64,000 bases of DNA from Roseomonas haemaphysalidis (GCF_017355405.1 NZ_CP061177.1:1781001-1845000), one strand, 5' to 3'. Shown: positions 1 through 9,538, counted from the first letter of the stretch. Program-made: numbers and translations. Notes: a model not told the origin generated them from the sequence alone.

Positions 1-168
1 GTGCTGCAGGCCAGCGTGACGCTGGGCGGGCGCGGGGGGCCGGCGCCGGTGGATTTCTCCGCCGGCTTTCTGATCGGCGCGGCGCTGATGCTGTTGGCGG
101 CGCCGCTGGCGCTGCGGCTGCCGCCGGAAGCGGGGGAAGGGATCGTCACGGGGCGGCGGCGCGGCTGA
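1..168 (+). CDS. C-terminal end of a membrane transporter, probably MFS (partial)
   Basis: The reading frame is open from the first base and stops with TGA at 166-168, giving the last 55 residues of a protein that starts before the window. The fragment has one hydrophobic segment (GFLIGAALMLLAAPLALRL) followed by a short charged tail. That is how the last transmembrane helix of a 12- or 14-helix major facilitator often ends. The family call is inferred from the helix and from its position tail-to-tail with an RND efflux pump; there is too little sequence to name the substrate. Confidence 0.45.
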   Translation: MLQASVTLGGRGGPAPVDFSAGFLIGAALMLLAAPLALRLPPEAGEGIVTGRRRG

Positions 169-258
169 CGCCGTGGCCCGGGTCACGCCCCCGGGCCCCG
201 CCGCAACGGCTCCGCCAGACCATGCCCGAAGGCCGGGGCAGCGCGGCGCCCTCGGCCC

Positions 259-3200
259 TTATTCCGCCGGCTGCGCCGCCGCGGCCGCCGGCCGCTGCCG
301 CGTGAAGCGGCGGGACAGCCCCTCGAAGGCCAGAAACAGCACTGGCGTCACGAACAGCGTCAGCGCCTGCGATACCGCGAGCCCGCCCAGCACCGCGAGG
401 CCGAGCGGCTGGCGCAGCTCGGCGGCGGTGCCCCAGCCCGCGGCGATCGGCACGATGCCGGCGGCCGCCGCCAGCGTGGTCATCATGATGGGGCGGAAGC
501 GTACCACGCTGGCATGGCGCACCGCGGTCAGCGGGTCGTCGCCGGCCCGCTGCCGTTCCAGCGCCACGTCCACCACCATGATCGCGTTCTTCTTGACCAG
601 CCCGATCAGCAGCAGCACGCCGATGATGGCGATGACCGACAGGTCCAGGTCGAACAGCCACAACGTGGCCAGGGCGCCCACCGTCGCGGCCGGCAGGCCG
701 GACAGGATGGTCAGGGGGTGGACCAGCGATTCATAGAGCACGCCCAGCACCACGTAGACGATCAGCACCGCCGCGATCAGCAGCATGCCCTGGCCGGTCA
801 GCGCCTGCTGGAAGATCTGCGCCGTGCCCGCGTAGCCCGACACGATGGTCGGCGGCAGGCCCAGCTCCTTTTCGGCGGCGGAGATGGCATTGGTGGCCTG
901 GCCCAGCGCCACGCCGGGGGCGGTGTTGAAGCCGATGGTGACCGCCGGCAGCTGGCCCTGGTGCGCCACCGTCAGCGGGCCGACGGTGCGGGTCAGGTTG
1001 GCGATGCCGGCCAGTGGCACCAGCCGCCCGGTGGAGGAGCGCAGGTAGATCTTGGACAGCCCGGCCTCGTCCTGCTGGTCGCGCGGCAGCGCTTCCAGGA
1101 TCACCGAATAACTGTCGGAGGCACCGAAGATGGTGCTGATCTGCCGTGCCCCGAAGGCCGAGTACAGCGCCTGCCGCACCTGATCCACCGACACGCCGAG
1201 CGAGGCGGCGCGGTCGCGGTCCACGTTGACGGACAGGATGGGAGCGTTCAGCTGCAGGTCGGTGTTGACGTCCTGCAGCCCGGGCAGGCGGCGCAGCGTC
1301 GCCTGCATGCGCTCGGCCCAGGAATACAGCTCGTCCGCCCGCAGGCCTTGCAGCGTGTACTGGTACAGGGTGCGCGACTGCCGGGCCCCGAAGTTCAGGT
1401 TCTGGATCGGGTTCAGGTAGACGCGCATGCCGGGGATGCCGGCGGTCTGCCGCCGCAGCTGCTGCAGCACCTCGGTCACCGCCGGGCGTTCCTCACGCGG
1501 CTTGAGCTGCACGAACATGCGGCCCTGGTTGCTGGCATTGCCGGTGCCGCCGCCGATGGAGGCGTTGACCAGCTCCACCGCCGGGTTCTGCCGGATGATG
1601 TCGGCGACCCGGGTATGGCGCGCCGCCATGTCCTCGAAGGAGGTGTCCTGCGGCCCTTCGGTCGAGACGCTGACCAGCCCGGTGTCCTCCACCGGGAAGA
1701 ACCCCTTGGGAATGATCACCGCCAGCCAGACCGACAGCCCGACGGACACCACAAAGGCGAGCCAGACCACCGAGCGCCAGCGCAGCGACAGGTCCAGCAG
1801 CCAGGCGTAGCCGCCTTCCACGGCGCGGAAGCCGCGTTCCAGAAAGGCGTCAAAGCGCGAGGGCTTGCTGTGCGCGGGCAGCCGGCTGGCCATCAGCGGC
1901 GTGAGCGTGAGCGACACCACGCAGGAACACAGCACGGCAAGGCTGACCGTGGCGGCGAAGGCGTTGAACACCCGGCCCACCACGCCGCCCATCAACAGGA
2001 TCGGCAAAAACACGGCGATCAGCGACAGGGTGATGGAGATGATGGTGAAGCCCACCTCCTTGGCGCCGCGGATGGCGGCGGCCATGGGGGCCATGCCTTC
2101 TTCCATATGCCGGACGATGGCTTCCAGCATCACGATGGCATCGTCCACCACCAGCCCCACGGCCAGGGTCAGGCCCAGCAGGGTGATGTTGTCGATGCCG
2201 TAGCCCAGCGCATACATCAGCCCGAAGGTGGCGGCCAGCGACAGCGGCACCGCGATGCCGGGGATGATGGTGGCCGAGATCTTCCGCAGAAACAGGAAGA
2301 TCACCAGCACCACCAACCCGATGGCGATCAGCAGGTGGTGCTGCACGTCGGACACCGCGTGGCGGATGGATACCGAGCGGTCCAGCATCACCGTCACCTC
2401 GGCGCCCGGCGGCAGGGCGGCGGACAGGCCCGGGATGGCGGCCAGCACGCCATCGACCACCTGCACCGTGTTGGCGTCCGGCTGCCGCTGCACCGCCAGC
2501 GTCAGGCCGCGCGTGCCGTTCAGCCACGCGGCCTGGCGGTTGTTCTCCACCCCGTCCTCGACGCGCGCCACGTCCTGCACGCGGATCGGCGCATTGGGCC
2601 GGCCGCCGATCACCAGCCTTTGGAACTCGGCGGCGTCCTGCAACTGGTCGTTGGCGCGCAGCGTCAGCGCCTGGCGGGGGCCGTCCAGCGTGCCCACGGG
2701 GGTGTTGCCGTTGGCCGCCGCGATGGCGCGCTGCGCCTCGTCAAAGCCGAAGCCCAGGGCAGCCACCCGGTCCGGGTCCAGCTGCACGCGCACGGCGTAT
2801 TTCTGCTCGCCATAGGTCAGCACCTGCGCCACGCCCGGGATGCGGGACAGCGCGGGGGAGATGATGACGGCCGCGATCTCGTTCAGCCGGTACAGCGGCA
2901 CGTCGCCGCCGCGCAGGTTCAGCAGCACCACCGGCGCGTCGGCCGGGTTGGTTTTGCGGAAGGACGGCGGCGTGGTCATTTCCGCCGGCAGCCGCCGCTG
3001 GGCGCGGGACAGCGCCGACTGCACGTCCAGCGCCGCCGCGTCGATCGGCCGGCCCAGCACGAACTGCAAGGTGATCTGCAGCGTCCCCTGGCCGCTGATC
3101 GAGGACATCTGGTCGATGCCCGCGATGGTGGAGAACTCGCGCTCCAGCGGCAGGGCCACCGAGTTCGCCATGGTTTCCGGACTGGCACCGGGGAAGGTGG

Positions 3201-3345
3201 CGGACACCGTGATCACCGGGAAGTCGACGCGCGGGATGGCGGCCACCGGCATCTGGAAATACGCCACCGTGCCGGCCAGGATCGCGGCCAGCGACAGCAG
3301 CAGCGTCATCACGGGCCGGCGGATGCAGAGTTCCGAGATGGTCAT
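259..3345 (-). CDS. RND multidrug efflux permease (HAE1 family, MdtB/MdtC/AcrB-like)
   Basis: Inner-membrane proton-driven pump of 1028 residues, the usual length for AcrB-type permeases. The N-terminus (ISELCIRRPVMTLLLSLA) is typical of MdtB/MdtC-like members. The proton-relay acidic pair is present in TM4 (D401-D402 in GLVVDDAIVMLE) and the partner lysines in TM10 (K918-K919 in GLVKKNAIMVVD). It is transcribed after the adaptor gene, with 9 bp between the adaptor stop and this ATG, so the two form an operon. No TolC-type outer-membrane gene lies next to it. Substrates cannot be read from the sequence. Confidence 0.93.
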   Translation of the reverse strand: MTISELCIRRPVMTLLLSLAAILAGTVAYFQMPVAAIPRVDFPVITVSATFPGASPETMANSVALPLEREFSTIAGIDQMSSISGQGTLQITLQFVLGRPIDAAALDVQSALSRAQRRLPAEMTTPPSFRKTNPADAPVVLLNLRGGDVPLYRLNEIAAVIISPALSRIPGVAQVLTYGEQKYAVRVQLDPDRVAALGFGFDEAQRAIAAANGNTPVGTLDGPRQALTLRANDQLQDAAEFQRLVIGGRPNAPIRVQDVARVEDGVENNRQAAWLNGTRGLTLAVQRQPDANTVQVVDGVLAAIPGLSAALPPGAEVTVMLDRSVSIRHAVSDVQHHLLIAIGLVVLVIFLFLRKISATIIPGIAVPLSLAATFGLMYALGYGIDNITLLGLTLAVGLVVDDAIVMLEAIVRHMEEGMAPMAAAIRGAKEVGFTIISITLSLIAVFLPILLMGGVVGRVFNAFAATVSLAVLCSCVVSLTLTPLMASRLPAHSKPSRFDAFLERGFRAVEGGYAWLLDLSLRWRSVVWLAFVVSVGLSVWLAVIIPKGFFPVEDTGLVSVSTEGPQDTSFEDMAARHTRVADIIRQNPAVELVNASIGGGTGNASNQGRMFVQLKPREERPAVTEVLQQLRRQTAGIPGMRVYLNPIQNLNFGARQSRTLYQYTLQGLRADELYSWAERMQATLRRLPGLQDVNTDLQLNAPILSVNVDRDRAASLGVSVDQVRQALYSAFGARQISTIFGASDSYSVILEALPRDQQDEAGLSKIYLRSSTGRLVPLAGIANLTRTVGPLTVAHQGQLPAVTIGFNTAPGVALGQATNAISAAEKELGLPPTIVSGYAGTAQIFQQALTGQGMLLIAAVLIVYVVLGVLYESLVHPLTILSGLPAATVGALATLWLFDLDLSVIAIIGVLLLIGLVKKNAIMVVDVALERQRAGDDPLTAVRHASVVRFRPIMMTTLAAAAGIVPIAAGWGTAAELRQPLGLAVLGGLAVSQALTLFVTPVLFLAFEGLSRRFTRQRPAAAAAQPAE

Positions 3346-3354
3346 GCGCTCTGC

Positions 3355-4527
3355 CTAGCTTTGCGGGCGGTTGGGGGCGGGGGGGCGCTCCACGACGCGG
3401 GCGCCATCGGACAGCACCTGCGCGCCTTCGATGACCACCTTGTCGCCGGCCTCGATCTCGGCCTTCAGGACGGCACGGCCGGCGACCACGCGCTCCAGCT
3501 GCACCGCGCGGCGGCGGGCGCGGCTTTCGCCGTCCACCACGTACACGTAGCGGCCCTGGCTGCCGGTCTGCACGGCCTGCACCGGCACGCTGAGGGCCTG
3601 GTCCTCGGTGCGCGGCACCAGCACGACATTGACGTACTGGCCCGGCCAGAGCTGGTTGTCGGGGTTGGGAAAGCGCGCCTTCAGGGACACGGTGCCCGAG
3701 GTGCTGTCCACCTGGCTGTCCACGAAGAACAGCTCTCCCTTGACCGGGTTGTGCCGGTCGCTGGGCGAACGCGCCGTCACCACGGGCCCGGCGCCGCCGC
3801 CGGCCCGCGCCATCGCCTCCTGCACCTCCGGCAGCCACCGCTCGGGCACGGAGAACTGCACCTGCACGGGGTCGGTCTGGGTGATGGTGGCCAGCACGGT
3901 GCCTTCGCTGCCGCGCACCAGGTTGCCGGCGGTGATCGGCAGAGCGCCGAGCCGGCCATCGGCCTCGGCGCGGATGGTGGCGTAGTCGAGGGTCAGGCGG
4001 GTTTGCGCCATCACCGCCTCGGTCGCCTTCAGGTTGGCGTCGGCGGTGGCGGCATCGGCCTGCGCCTGCTCGAAGCGCTGGGTGGCGGCGAAGCCCTCGC
4101 CGCGCAGCGAGGCGTAGCGGCTGGCATCCGCCCGGGCCCGGGCGGCAATGGCGCGATCCCGCGTCGCCTGTGCTTCTTGCTGCGCGAGCAGGGCCTCGGC
4201 CATGCGGGTATCCAGGGTGAACAGCACCTGGCCGCGTTTCACGCGCTGGCCCTCGGTGACGTGCAGCTCGCGGATCTGTCCGTCCACCCGGCTGCGCACG
4301 GACACGGTGTTCTCGGCCACCACCGTGCCGTTGGCCGGAATTTCCAGCGGCACCGGCCCCCGCTGCGCCGGGCTGGTGACCACCGGCAGGCCCTGGGCCG
4401 CCCCGCCCTGGTTGGCCGGGGGCGGTTGCTGGGCGGAAAGCAGGGCCGGAAACGCAGAAAGGCCGGCGCCGATCATGGCAGCCAGCAGGGGAGTCAGCGC
4501 GCGCGATGCCTTCATGCCTGATCGCAT
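3355..4527 (-). CDS. RND efflux periplasmic adaptor (membrane fusion protein)
   Basis: Periplasmic adaptor of about 390 residues linking the RND permease to an outer-membrane channel. It has an N-terminal signal sequence ending near ALLSAQ, a biotinyl-lipoyl-like region (VSVRSRVDGQIRELHVTEGQ), a helical hairpin rich in Ala/Arg/Glu, the second lipoyl half (LDYATIRAEADGRLG), and C-terminal beta-barrel and MP domains. It is first in the operon with the downstream permease. I chose the ATG at 4527 because it puts a positive n-region before the hydrophobic stretch; ATGs at 4515 and 4575 are alternatives, and none has a strong Shine-Dalgarno. Confidence 0.9.
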   Translation of the reverse strand: MRSGMKASRALTPLLAAMIGAGLSAFPALLSAQQPPPANQGGAAQGLPVVTSPAQRGPVPLEIPANGTVVAENTVSVRSRVDGQIRELHVTEGQRVKRGQVLFTLDTRMAEALLAQQEAQATRDRAIAARARADASRYASLRGEGFAATQRFEQAQADAATADANLKATEAVMAQTRLTLDYATIRAEADGRLGALPITAGNLVRGSEGTVLATITQTDPVQVQFSVPERWLPEVQEAMARAGGGAGPVVTARSPSDRHNPVKGELFFVDSQVDSTSGTVSLKARFPNPDNQLWPGQYVNVVLVPRTEDQALSVPVQAVQTGSQGRYVYVVDGESRARRRAVQLERVVAGRAVLKAEIEAGDKVVIEGAQVLSDGARVVERPPAPNRPQS

Positions 4528-4641
4528 ACGCAGAGTCAGGCCGGCAGCATAGGCGCCGTTACATTGCGTTACCATTTCGCCGCCGTACGGAACACAAGCG
4601 GCTGTTCCGCAGGCATGACATGCCGGTCATGTCGCGCCAAC

Positions 4642-4685
4642 AGAAAAACCGCGAAGGGCGGACCGGAACCGGCCCGCCTCGCGGT
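4642..4685 (-). terminator. Rho-independent terminator of rpsU
   Basis: On the minus strand a G+C-rich hairpin (outer arms CCGCGAG and CTTCGCGG around GCGGGCCGG / CCGGTCCGCC) is followed directly by TTTTT. It lies 43 bp past the rpsU stop. Confidence 0.85.
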
Positions 4686-4727
4686 CATCGGCGCAACGGT
4701 ACCGCCGGCCGGGGCCGGCGGCTGGCT

Positions 4728-4931
4728 TCAGAAGCCTTCGCGCTCCAGACGCTTGCGCTCCACCTTGCGGGCGCGACGGACGGCCTCGGCGGCCTCGCGG
4801 GCGCGGCGCTCCGACGGCTTCTCGTAGTGGCGGCGCAGCTTCATCTCGCGGAAGACGCCTTCGCGCTGCAGCTTCTTCTTGAGGGCCTTGAGGGCCTGAT
4901 CGATATTGTTATCCCGAACGACGACCTGCAC
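4728..4931 (-). CDS. rpsU: 30S ribosomal protein S21
   Basis: 67-residue basic protein of the small ribosomal subunit with the typical S21 start ([20 protein letters not shown]) and the Arg/Lys-rich helix after [11 protein letters not shown]. The start codon is GTG at 4931, preceded by an AGGAT Shine-Dalgarno about 10 bases upstream. It has its own terminator. The gene is divergent from def and the COQ9-family gene, the arrangement that gave COQ9-type proteins the name rpsU-divergently transcribed protein in alphaproteobacteria. Confidence 0.97.
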   Translation of the reverse strand: MQVVVRDNNIDQALKALKKKLQREGVFREMKLRRHYEKPSERRAREAAEAVRRARKVERKRLEREGF

Positions 4932-5071
4932 GCTGTGCGGTATCCTCTATGCCTGTGCCCGGCAGCCGATGAATGCCGGATTGAATGCGAACAGCACGGG
5001 GCGGCCGGCGGTGGCCAGCTCCGTGCAGGGCCACGCTGTTAGCACGCTCCGCGCGGCAAGGAAAACCCCTT

Positions 5072-5104
5072 CCGGCACCACAGCCCCGGCAAATGCGGTG
5101 CCGG
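5072..5104. repeat. Inverted repeat upstream of def
   Basis: Perfect 8-bp arms CCGGCACC (5072-5079) and GGTGCCGG (5097-5104) with a 17-bp spacer, in the divergent rpsU/def intergenic region. There is no T-run, so it is not an obvious terminator. It could be an operator or an RNA hairpin in the def leader. Confidence 0.35.
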
Positions 5105-5157
5105 CCCGAGTCGCGAGGCCGAATTCCGCCCCCGGCGTTTTCCGCCTAGGATAAGGC

Positions 5158-5691
5158 ATGGCCATCCTGAAGATCGCCCGCATGGGCCACCCCGTCCTGC
5201 TCCGCCGCGCCGACCCGGTGCCGGATGCCCGCGACCCGGACATCCGCCGGCTGATCGCCGACATGGGCGAAACCATGCTGGACGCCGCCGGACTCGGCCT
5301 CGCGGCGCCGCAGGTCCATGTGCCGCTGCGCCTGTTCGTGTGGCGCGACGGCGACCGCGTGCGCGCCCTGGTCAACCCGGCGCTGACCCTGCTCGGCCCC
5401 GCGGAGGCCACCGGCTGGGAAGGCTGCCTGTCGATCCCCGGTCTGCGCGGCAACGTGCCCCGCGCCGCCCGGCTGTTGTTTCGCGGCCAGGACGAAGCAG
5501 GCGATGCGGTGGAGGGCGAGGCGGAAGGGATGGCGGCCCGCGTGATGCAGCACGAGGTCGACCACCTGGACGGCGTGCTGTACCCGATGCGCATGACCGA
5601 CTTCACGCAGTTCGGCTTCAACGAGGAACTGGCCCGCAGCTCCACCGCCGCCGCCGCGGCCATCACCGCCGCCCGGGAGCGCTCCGCATGA
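5158..5691 (+). CDS. def: Peptide deformylase
   Basis: Metalloenzyme of 177 residues that removes the N-formyl group from nascent proteins. All three family motifs are visible: GLGLAAPQ at 45-52, EGCLSIPG with metal ligand C90, and QHEVDHLDG with ligands H132 and H136 and catalytic E133. The ATG at 5158 is preceded by TAAGG. The stop overlaps the ATG of the following COQ9-family gene (ATGA), so the two are translationally coupled. The gene is not followed by fmt, its usual neighbour in many bacteria. Confidence 0.96.
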   Translation: MAILKIARMGHPVLLRRADPVPDARDPDIRRLIADMGETMLDAAGLGLAAPQVHVPLRLFVWRDGDRVRALVNPALTLLGPAEATGWEGCLSIPGLRGNVPRAARLLFRGQDEAGDAVEGEAEGMAARVMQHEVDHLDGVLYPMRMTDFTQFGFNEELARSSTAAAAAITAARERSA

Positions 5692-6263
5692 ACGACGAGG
5701 ACCCCATGCGCGACGCCGTGCTGCGCGCCATGTTGCCGCATGTGGCACGGCTTGGCTGGACGCCGGCGGCCCTGTCCGCCGGGCTGCGCGACGCCGGCCA
5801 GCCCGCCGCGGCGGGTGCCGGCCTGTTTCCGCGCGGCATGCCGGGGGTGGTGGCGCAGTTTGCCATGCTGGCGGATCGCGAGATGGTGGCCGCCGCCGGG
5901 CCGTTGGAGGGTTTGCGCACGCCGGCCCGCATCCGTGCCCTGATCCTGGCCCGACTCGCCTGGCTGGAGCCATGGCGGGATGCGGAGCGCCGCGCCGTGG
6001 GCTTGCTGGCGCTGCCGTGGAACGCCGCCGCGGGGGGTGCCATCCTGGCGCGCACCGCCGACAGCCTGTGGCTGGCGGCCGGCGACGACTCCACCGGCTT
6101 TTCCCGGCACAGCAAGCGCGTGACGCTGGGCAGCGTTTACGCCGCCACGCTGGCCTTCTGGCTGCGCGACCCGGCGCCGGCCCCGGGCGCCACGGCCGCC
6201 TTTCTGGACCGCCGCCTGGACCAGGTCGCGCAGCTCGGCCGGCGACTCCGCCGCACGACTTGA
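5688..6263 (+). CDS. COQ9 family protein (rpsU-divergently transcribed family)
   Basis: 191 residues matching the COQ9 family: an N-terminal helical region of TetR-like fold (MLPHVARLGWTPAALSAG), the LFPRGMPGVVAQF motif, and a C-terminal lipid-binding region ending in FLDRRLDQVAQLGRRL. Eukaryotic COQ9 presents ubiquinone intermediates to COQ7; the bacterial role is assumed to be similar but is less well established. The start overlaps the def stop by ATGA. The gene is divergent from rpsU, as is typical for alphaproteobacterial members. Confidence 0.88.
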   Translation: MNDEDPMRDAVLRAMLPHVARLGWTPAALSAGLRDAGQPAAAGAGLFPRGMPGVVAQFAMLADREMVAAAGPLEGLRTPARIRALILARLAWLEPWRDAERRAVGLLALPWNAAAGGAILARTADSLWLAAGDDSTGFSRHSKRVTLGSVYAATLAFWLRDPAPAPGATAAFLDRRLDQVAQLGRRLRRTT

Positions 6264-6416
6264 AGCGTGGTCTCGGCAAATGCCAGCAAGCCACTGTGCC
6301 CGCTGAGTTTGCCGCAGGTTTGCAAGCCGTCGCAACCGCGCACGAAATGGTGTAAAGAGCCGCGCGGGGGACGTGTTCCACCGAATGCTCGCCACCGTTG
6401 GGGGATTTAGGTCGCG

Positions 6417-6959
6417 ATGAAGCTTGTTCGAATCATGACCGCCGGCTTGATCGCCGCCGGGTTTGCCACGCCGGTCCTGGCGCAGTCCTGCCTGCAGCCG
6501 GCCGAGCGCACCGGCATCGAGGTCCGCGCGCTGCAGAGCCAGCTGATGGTCGCGGCCTTGGCCTGCAACAAGACCAACGATTACAACACCTTCGTGACCC
6601 GCTACCAGCGCGACCTGGGCGAGGCCTACAAGGCGGTGACCAACCACTTCAAGCGCGTGCACGGCGCCGTGCAGGGCCAGAAGCAGCTGGACATCTTCAT
6701 CACCCAGCTGGCCAACGCGCAGTCCCAGGACGGCATCGACCAGGGCTCCACCTTCTGCCAGAACGTCACGCCGCTGTTCCAGCAGTCGCTGGCGCAGAAC
6801 ACCAGCATGGCGCAGCTCGCCAGCATCTCGATGCAGAGCAACGTCGTGGTGCCCTATGAGCTGGACACCTGCACGGGTGCCACCGCCGCGCCGGTGCGCG
6901 AAACGCCGGCGGCGACCCGCCGTGCCGCCCCGAGCCGGGCACGCACCGCCAGCCGCTGA
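6417..6959 (+). CDS. Conserved-looking secreted protein of unknown function
   Basis: 180 residues that I do not recognise as a named family. It has a clear signal peptide (TAGLIAAGFATPVLAQ, cleaved after residue 22 or so). Four cysteines follow in the mature part (SCLQPAE, ALACNKTND, STFCQNV, LDTCTGA), suggesting two disulfides in the periplasm. The middle is predicted helical and rich in Gln/Asn/Thr; the tail is Ala/Thr/Arg-rich and probably disordered. It is a single-gene unit with a strong terminator right after it and it faces the OmpA-family gene. Confidence 0.8.
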   Translation: MKLVRIMTAGLIAAGFATPVLAQSCLQPAERTGIEVRALQSQLMVAALACNKTNDYNTFVTRYQRDLGEAYKAVTNHFKRVHGAVQGQKQLDIFITQLANAQSQDGIDQGSTFCQNVTPLFQQSLAQNTSMAQLASISMQSNVVVPYELDTCTGATAAPVRETPAATRRAAPSRARTASR

Positions 6960-6991
6960 CGCTGCCAAGGCAGCCGGGGGAAAACGAGACA

Positions 6992-7014
6992 GGGCGCCGT
7001 GAGGCGCCCTTTTT
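6992..7014 (+). terminator. Rho-independent terminator of the secreted-protein gene
   Basis: GGGCGCC (6992-6998), a GTGA loop and GGCGCCC (7003-7009), followed by TTTTT (7010-7014). It starts 33 bp past the stop codon. Confidence 0.93.
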
Positions 7015-7050
7015 CATGGCTGCGGCGGCGACATCGCCGCCGGATGCGCA

Positions 7051-7094
7051 AAAAAAAGGGGGAGGCGCCTTGCGGCACCTCCCCCATTCTTTTT
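7051..7094. terminator. Bidirectional terminator, mainly for the OmpA-family gene
   Basis: A hairpin GGGGGAGGCGCC / GGCACCTCCCCC flanked by an A-run on the left (7051-7057) and a T-run on the right (7090-7094). It can stop transcription from the minus-strand OmpA-family gene and any read-through from the left. Confidence 0.88.
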
Positions 7095-7137
7095 CCAGGC
7101 CGAAAGGAAGGCCGGGGCCTTCCCCCGTCCCGCGCGA

Positions 7138-8250
7138 TCAGCGCAGGACGATCTCGACGCGGCGGTTCTGCGGCTCGCGCACGCCGTCGGCCGTGGCGAC
7201 CAGCGGACGGCTCTCGCCGAAGGCCTGCACGGTGATGGCGGAGCGCTGGATGCCCAGGCGGCCCAGCTCGGCGGCGACGGCGTCGGCGCGGCGCTGCGAC
7301 AGGCGCTGGTTGTACTGCGGCGAGCCCGAGCGGTCGGCGTGGCCGGCCACTTCGATGCGGGTCGTCTGCGTACGGCCGGCGTTCTGCGCGGCTTCGGCGA
7401 TGATCTGGCGGGCGCGGTCCGTCAGGTCGGCGCGGTCGAAGTCGAAGAACACCAGGTAGGTGCGGGCGGGCGCCGGCGCGGCGGCGGGCGCCACGGCGAC
7501 AGGCTCGACCACCGCCACCGGGCGCGGCGCGTTGAAGGCGTAGCGCAGGCCGATGAAGCCGGAGTGGTTGAAGTTCTCCGAGTCGAACTTGGTGCGCGTC
7601 ACGGCGCCCGTGCTGGACTGGCTGCTGCCATCGAAGGAGGGGTCGAGGGTGGCGAAGAAGCGGTACTCGGCGGTGATCGCCAGGCCGGGGACGGCGGCGA
7701 TCGGGAAGGCCAGGCCGGCGATGCCCTGGTAGGCGAAGCGGCCATCGGTGTCATCGATCGACACCGAGCGGCCGATCTGATTGCCGCGGTAGAAGCGCGA
7801 GCCGACGTTGTCGTAGTCGGTCCAGGCGTAGCCGACGCCGCCACCGATGTAGGGGACGACCAGCGGGCTGAAGTTGAAGTCGTACAGGACGTTGGCCATC
7901 GCGCCGTAGGTGCGGGCGGTGCCGGAGATGCCCGGCAGGCGGCCGCCGGCGGCGTCGATGTTGTTGACGTCGTTCTGGCGGTAGTTGCCCTCGATCTCGG
8001 CGCGCAGGCCGTTGCCGAAGCCGTAGCCGACCGAGATGACGCCGCCGAAGCCGTCGTCGAACTCGGCGCTCGCCTTGCGCTGGTTGTTGAAGGCGCCGGC
8101 CGCGAAGTTGCTGCCCGAGGTCAGGTCGGCGTCCTGGGTGTAGTTGTAGCCGGCGCCGGCGCCGACGTAGACGCCGGTCACGGGCTGGGCCTGGGCGGCG
8201 AGCGGCAGAGCCAGCACGGTCGCGGCCAGAAGAGCCTGCTTGAACTTCAT
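7138..8250 (-). CDS. Outer-membrane beta-barrel protein with C-terminal OmpA peptidoglycan-binding domain
   Basis: 370 residues. Signal peptide (LLAATVLALPLAAQAQ), then an 8-stranded-type OmpA/OprF-like barrel (GVYVGAGAGYNY to GFIGLRYAF near residue 237), a Pro/Ala/Val linker, and an OmpA C-terminal domain from residue 264. The diaminopimelate-binding residues are in place: D306 in HADRSG and R321 in NQRLSQRRA, 15 residues apart as in E. coli OmpA. It anchors the outer membrane to peptidoglycan. A GAGGAGAAAG Shine-Dalgarno precedes the ATG, and expression is probably high given the paired strong terminator. Confidence 0.94.
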   Translation of the reverse strand: MKFKQALLAATVLALPLAAQAQPVTGVYVGAGAGYNYTQDADLTSGSNFAAGAFNNQRKASAEFDDGFGGVISVGYGFGNGLRAEIEGNYRQNDVNNIDAAGGRLPGISGTARTYGAMANVLYDFNFSPLVVPYIGGGVGYAWTDYDNVGSRFYRGNQIGRSVSIDDTDGRFAYQGIAGLAFPIAAVPGLAITAEYRFFATLDPSFDGSSQSSTGAVTRTKFDSENFNHSGFIGLRYAFNAPRPVAVVEPVAVAPAAAPAPARTYLVFFDFDRADLTDRARQIIAEAAQNAGRTQTTRIEVAGHADRSGSPQYNQRLSQRRADAVAAELGRLGIQRSAITVQAFGESRPLVATADGVREPQNRRVEIVLR

Positions 8251-8419
8251 TGTCTTTCTCCTCGATCCACCAGAGGCAATCCGCAGCGCTCAACCTTCCG
8301 GGTGGAACGGGCGCGGCGTGCAGCATGGATTAGCATTCATTGCGCCGCGCCGCATTAACCCCCTGATCGTTTCCCCCTCACTGTGTCGTTGGAGCCACAG
8401 GGGGGGTGGGGCATTTTGG

Positions 8420-9538
8420 TCACAGCCTTGAGAGCAGCAGCGCTTCCGCTTCGGAGGCCAGTGTTTGCAGGGGGAAAAGCCGGTTGGCATGGCCCATCTT
8501 GCGGCCTTCGCGGGCTTCCGCCTTGCCGTAGAGGTGCACGGAAACCTCGCTCTCCGCCAGGAACCGGGGCAGCTGCGCCATGCCCGCCGGACCGACCAAA
8601 TTGCGCATGATGCAATCCGAATGTCGCTGCGTGCTGCCCAGCGGCAGTCCGGCAACGGCGCGGACATGCTGGTGGAACTGGCTGGACTGGCAGGCATCCT
8701 GGGTCCAGTGGCCGGAATTGTGCGGCCGCGGCGCGATCTCGTTGCCCAGCAGCGTGCCGTCCGGCAGCAGGAACAGCTCCACCGCCAGCACGCCGACCAG
8801 CTCCAGCGCCGCCGCCACGCGGGCAGCGTGGCCGCGTGCCGCCTCGGCCACCGCCGGCGGCACGCGGGCGGGGGCGAAGGACAGGTCGAGGATGTGGTGC
8901 GTGTGGCGATTCTCCACCGCGTCATACACCGCCGTCTCGCCGTCCAGCCCCCGCGCGGCGATGGCCGACAACTCCTGCGCGAAGGGCACGAAGGCTTCCA
9001 GGATCAGCGGCCGTGGGGACAGGCGTTCCCAGGCGGGGGCGATGTCGGCGGCATCGCGCAGCACCGCCTGGCCGCGGCCGTCGTAGCCGAGCCGCGTGGT
9101 CTTCAGCACCGCGGGCAGGCCGATGCGCGCCACGGCGGCATGCAGCTCCGCTTCCGTGGTCACGGCGGCCCAGGGGGCGACCGGCACGCCGGCCTCGCCG
9201 AAAAACGCCTTTTCCTGCAGCCGGTCCTGGCACACCGCCAGCGCCTTGGGCCCGGGGCGGCAGGGCTTCAGCGGCGACAGGATCTCCAGCGTGCGGGCGG
9301 GGACGTTCTCGAACTCGAAGGTCACCACGTCCACGGCGGCGGCGAAGCGGGCCAGCGCCGCCTCGTCCTCATAGGCGGCGACGGTGCGGGCGGCCGCGAC
9401 CTGCATGCCGGGTTCGCCATCGCCGGGCGCGTAGATATGCGCGCGGAAGCCCAGCTCGGCGGCGGCCAGCGCGGACATGCGGCCGAGCTGGCCGCCGCCC
9501 AGGATGCCGATGGTGCTGTTGGGCGGCAACGGGCTCAC
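8420..9538 (-). CDS. purK: 5-(carboxyamino)imidazole ribonucleotide synthase
   Basis: ATP-grasp enzyme of 372 residues that makes N5-CAIR from AIR, bicarbonate and ATP in de novo purine synthesis. The N-terminal pre-ATP-grasp motif [11 protein letters not shown] is clear, and the ATP-grasp body contains GYDGRGQ and the metal-binding [13 protein letters not shown] segment. It starts with GTG at 9538, overlapping the purE stop (GTGA), so translation is coupled. The usual purE-purK order is kept. Confidence 0.97.
   Translation of the reverse strand: MSPLPPNSTIGILGGGQLGRMSALAAAELGFRAHIYAPGDGEPGMQVAAARTVAAYEDEAALARFAAAVDVVTFEFENVPARTLEILSPLKPCRPGPKALAVCQDRLQEKAFFGEAGVPVAPWAAVTTEAELHAAVARIGLPAVLKTTRLGYDGRGQAVLRDAADIAPAWERLSPRPLILEAFVPFAQELSAIAARGLDGETAVYDAVENRHTHHILDLSFAPARVPPAVAEAARGHAARVAAALELVGVLAVELFLLPDGTLLGNEIAPRPHNSGHWTQDACQSSQFHQHVRAVAGLPLGSTQRHSDCIMRNLVGPAGMAQLPRFLAESEVSVHLYGKAEAREGRKMGHANRLFPLQTLASEAEALLLSRL

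Noticed and set aside
514..4521. A very long open frame (over 1300 codons) on the plus strand antisense to the RND genes
   Set aside because: It is His/Gln/Arg-rich low-complexity translation with no family motifs, as expected opposite GC-rich genes; the minus-strand permease and adaptor explain the region.
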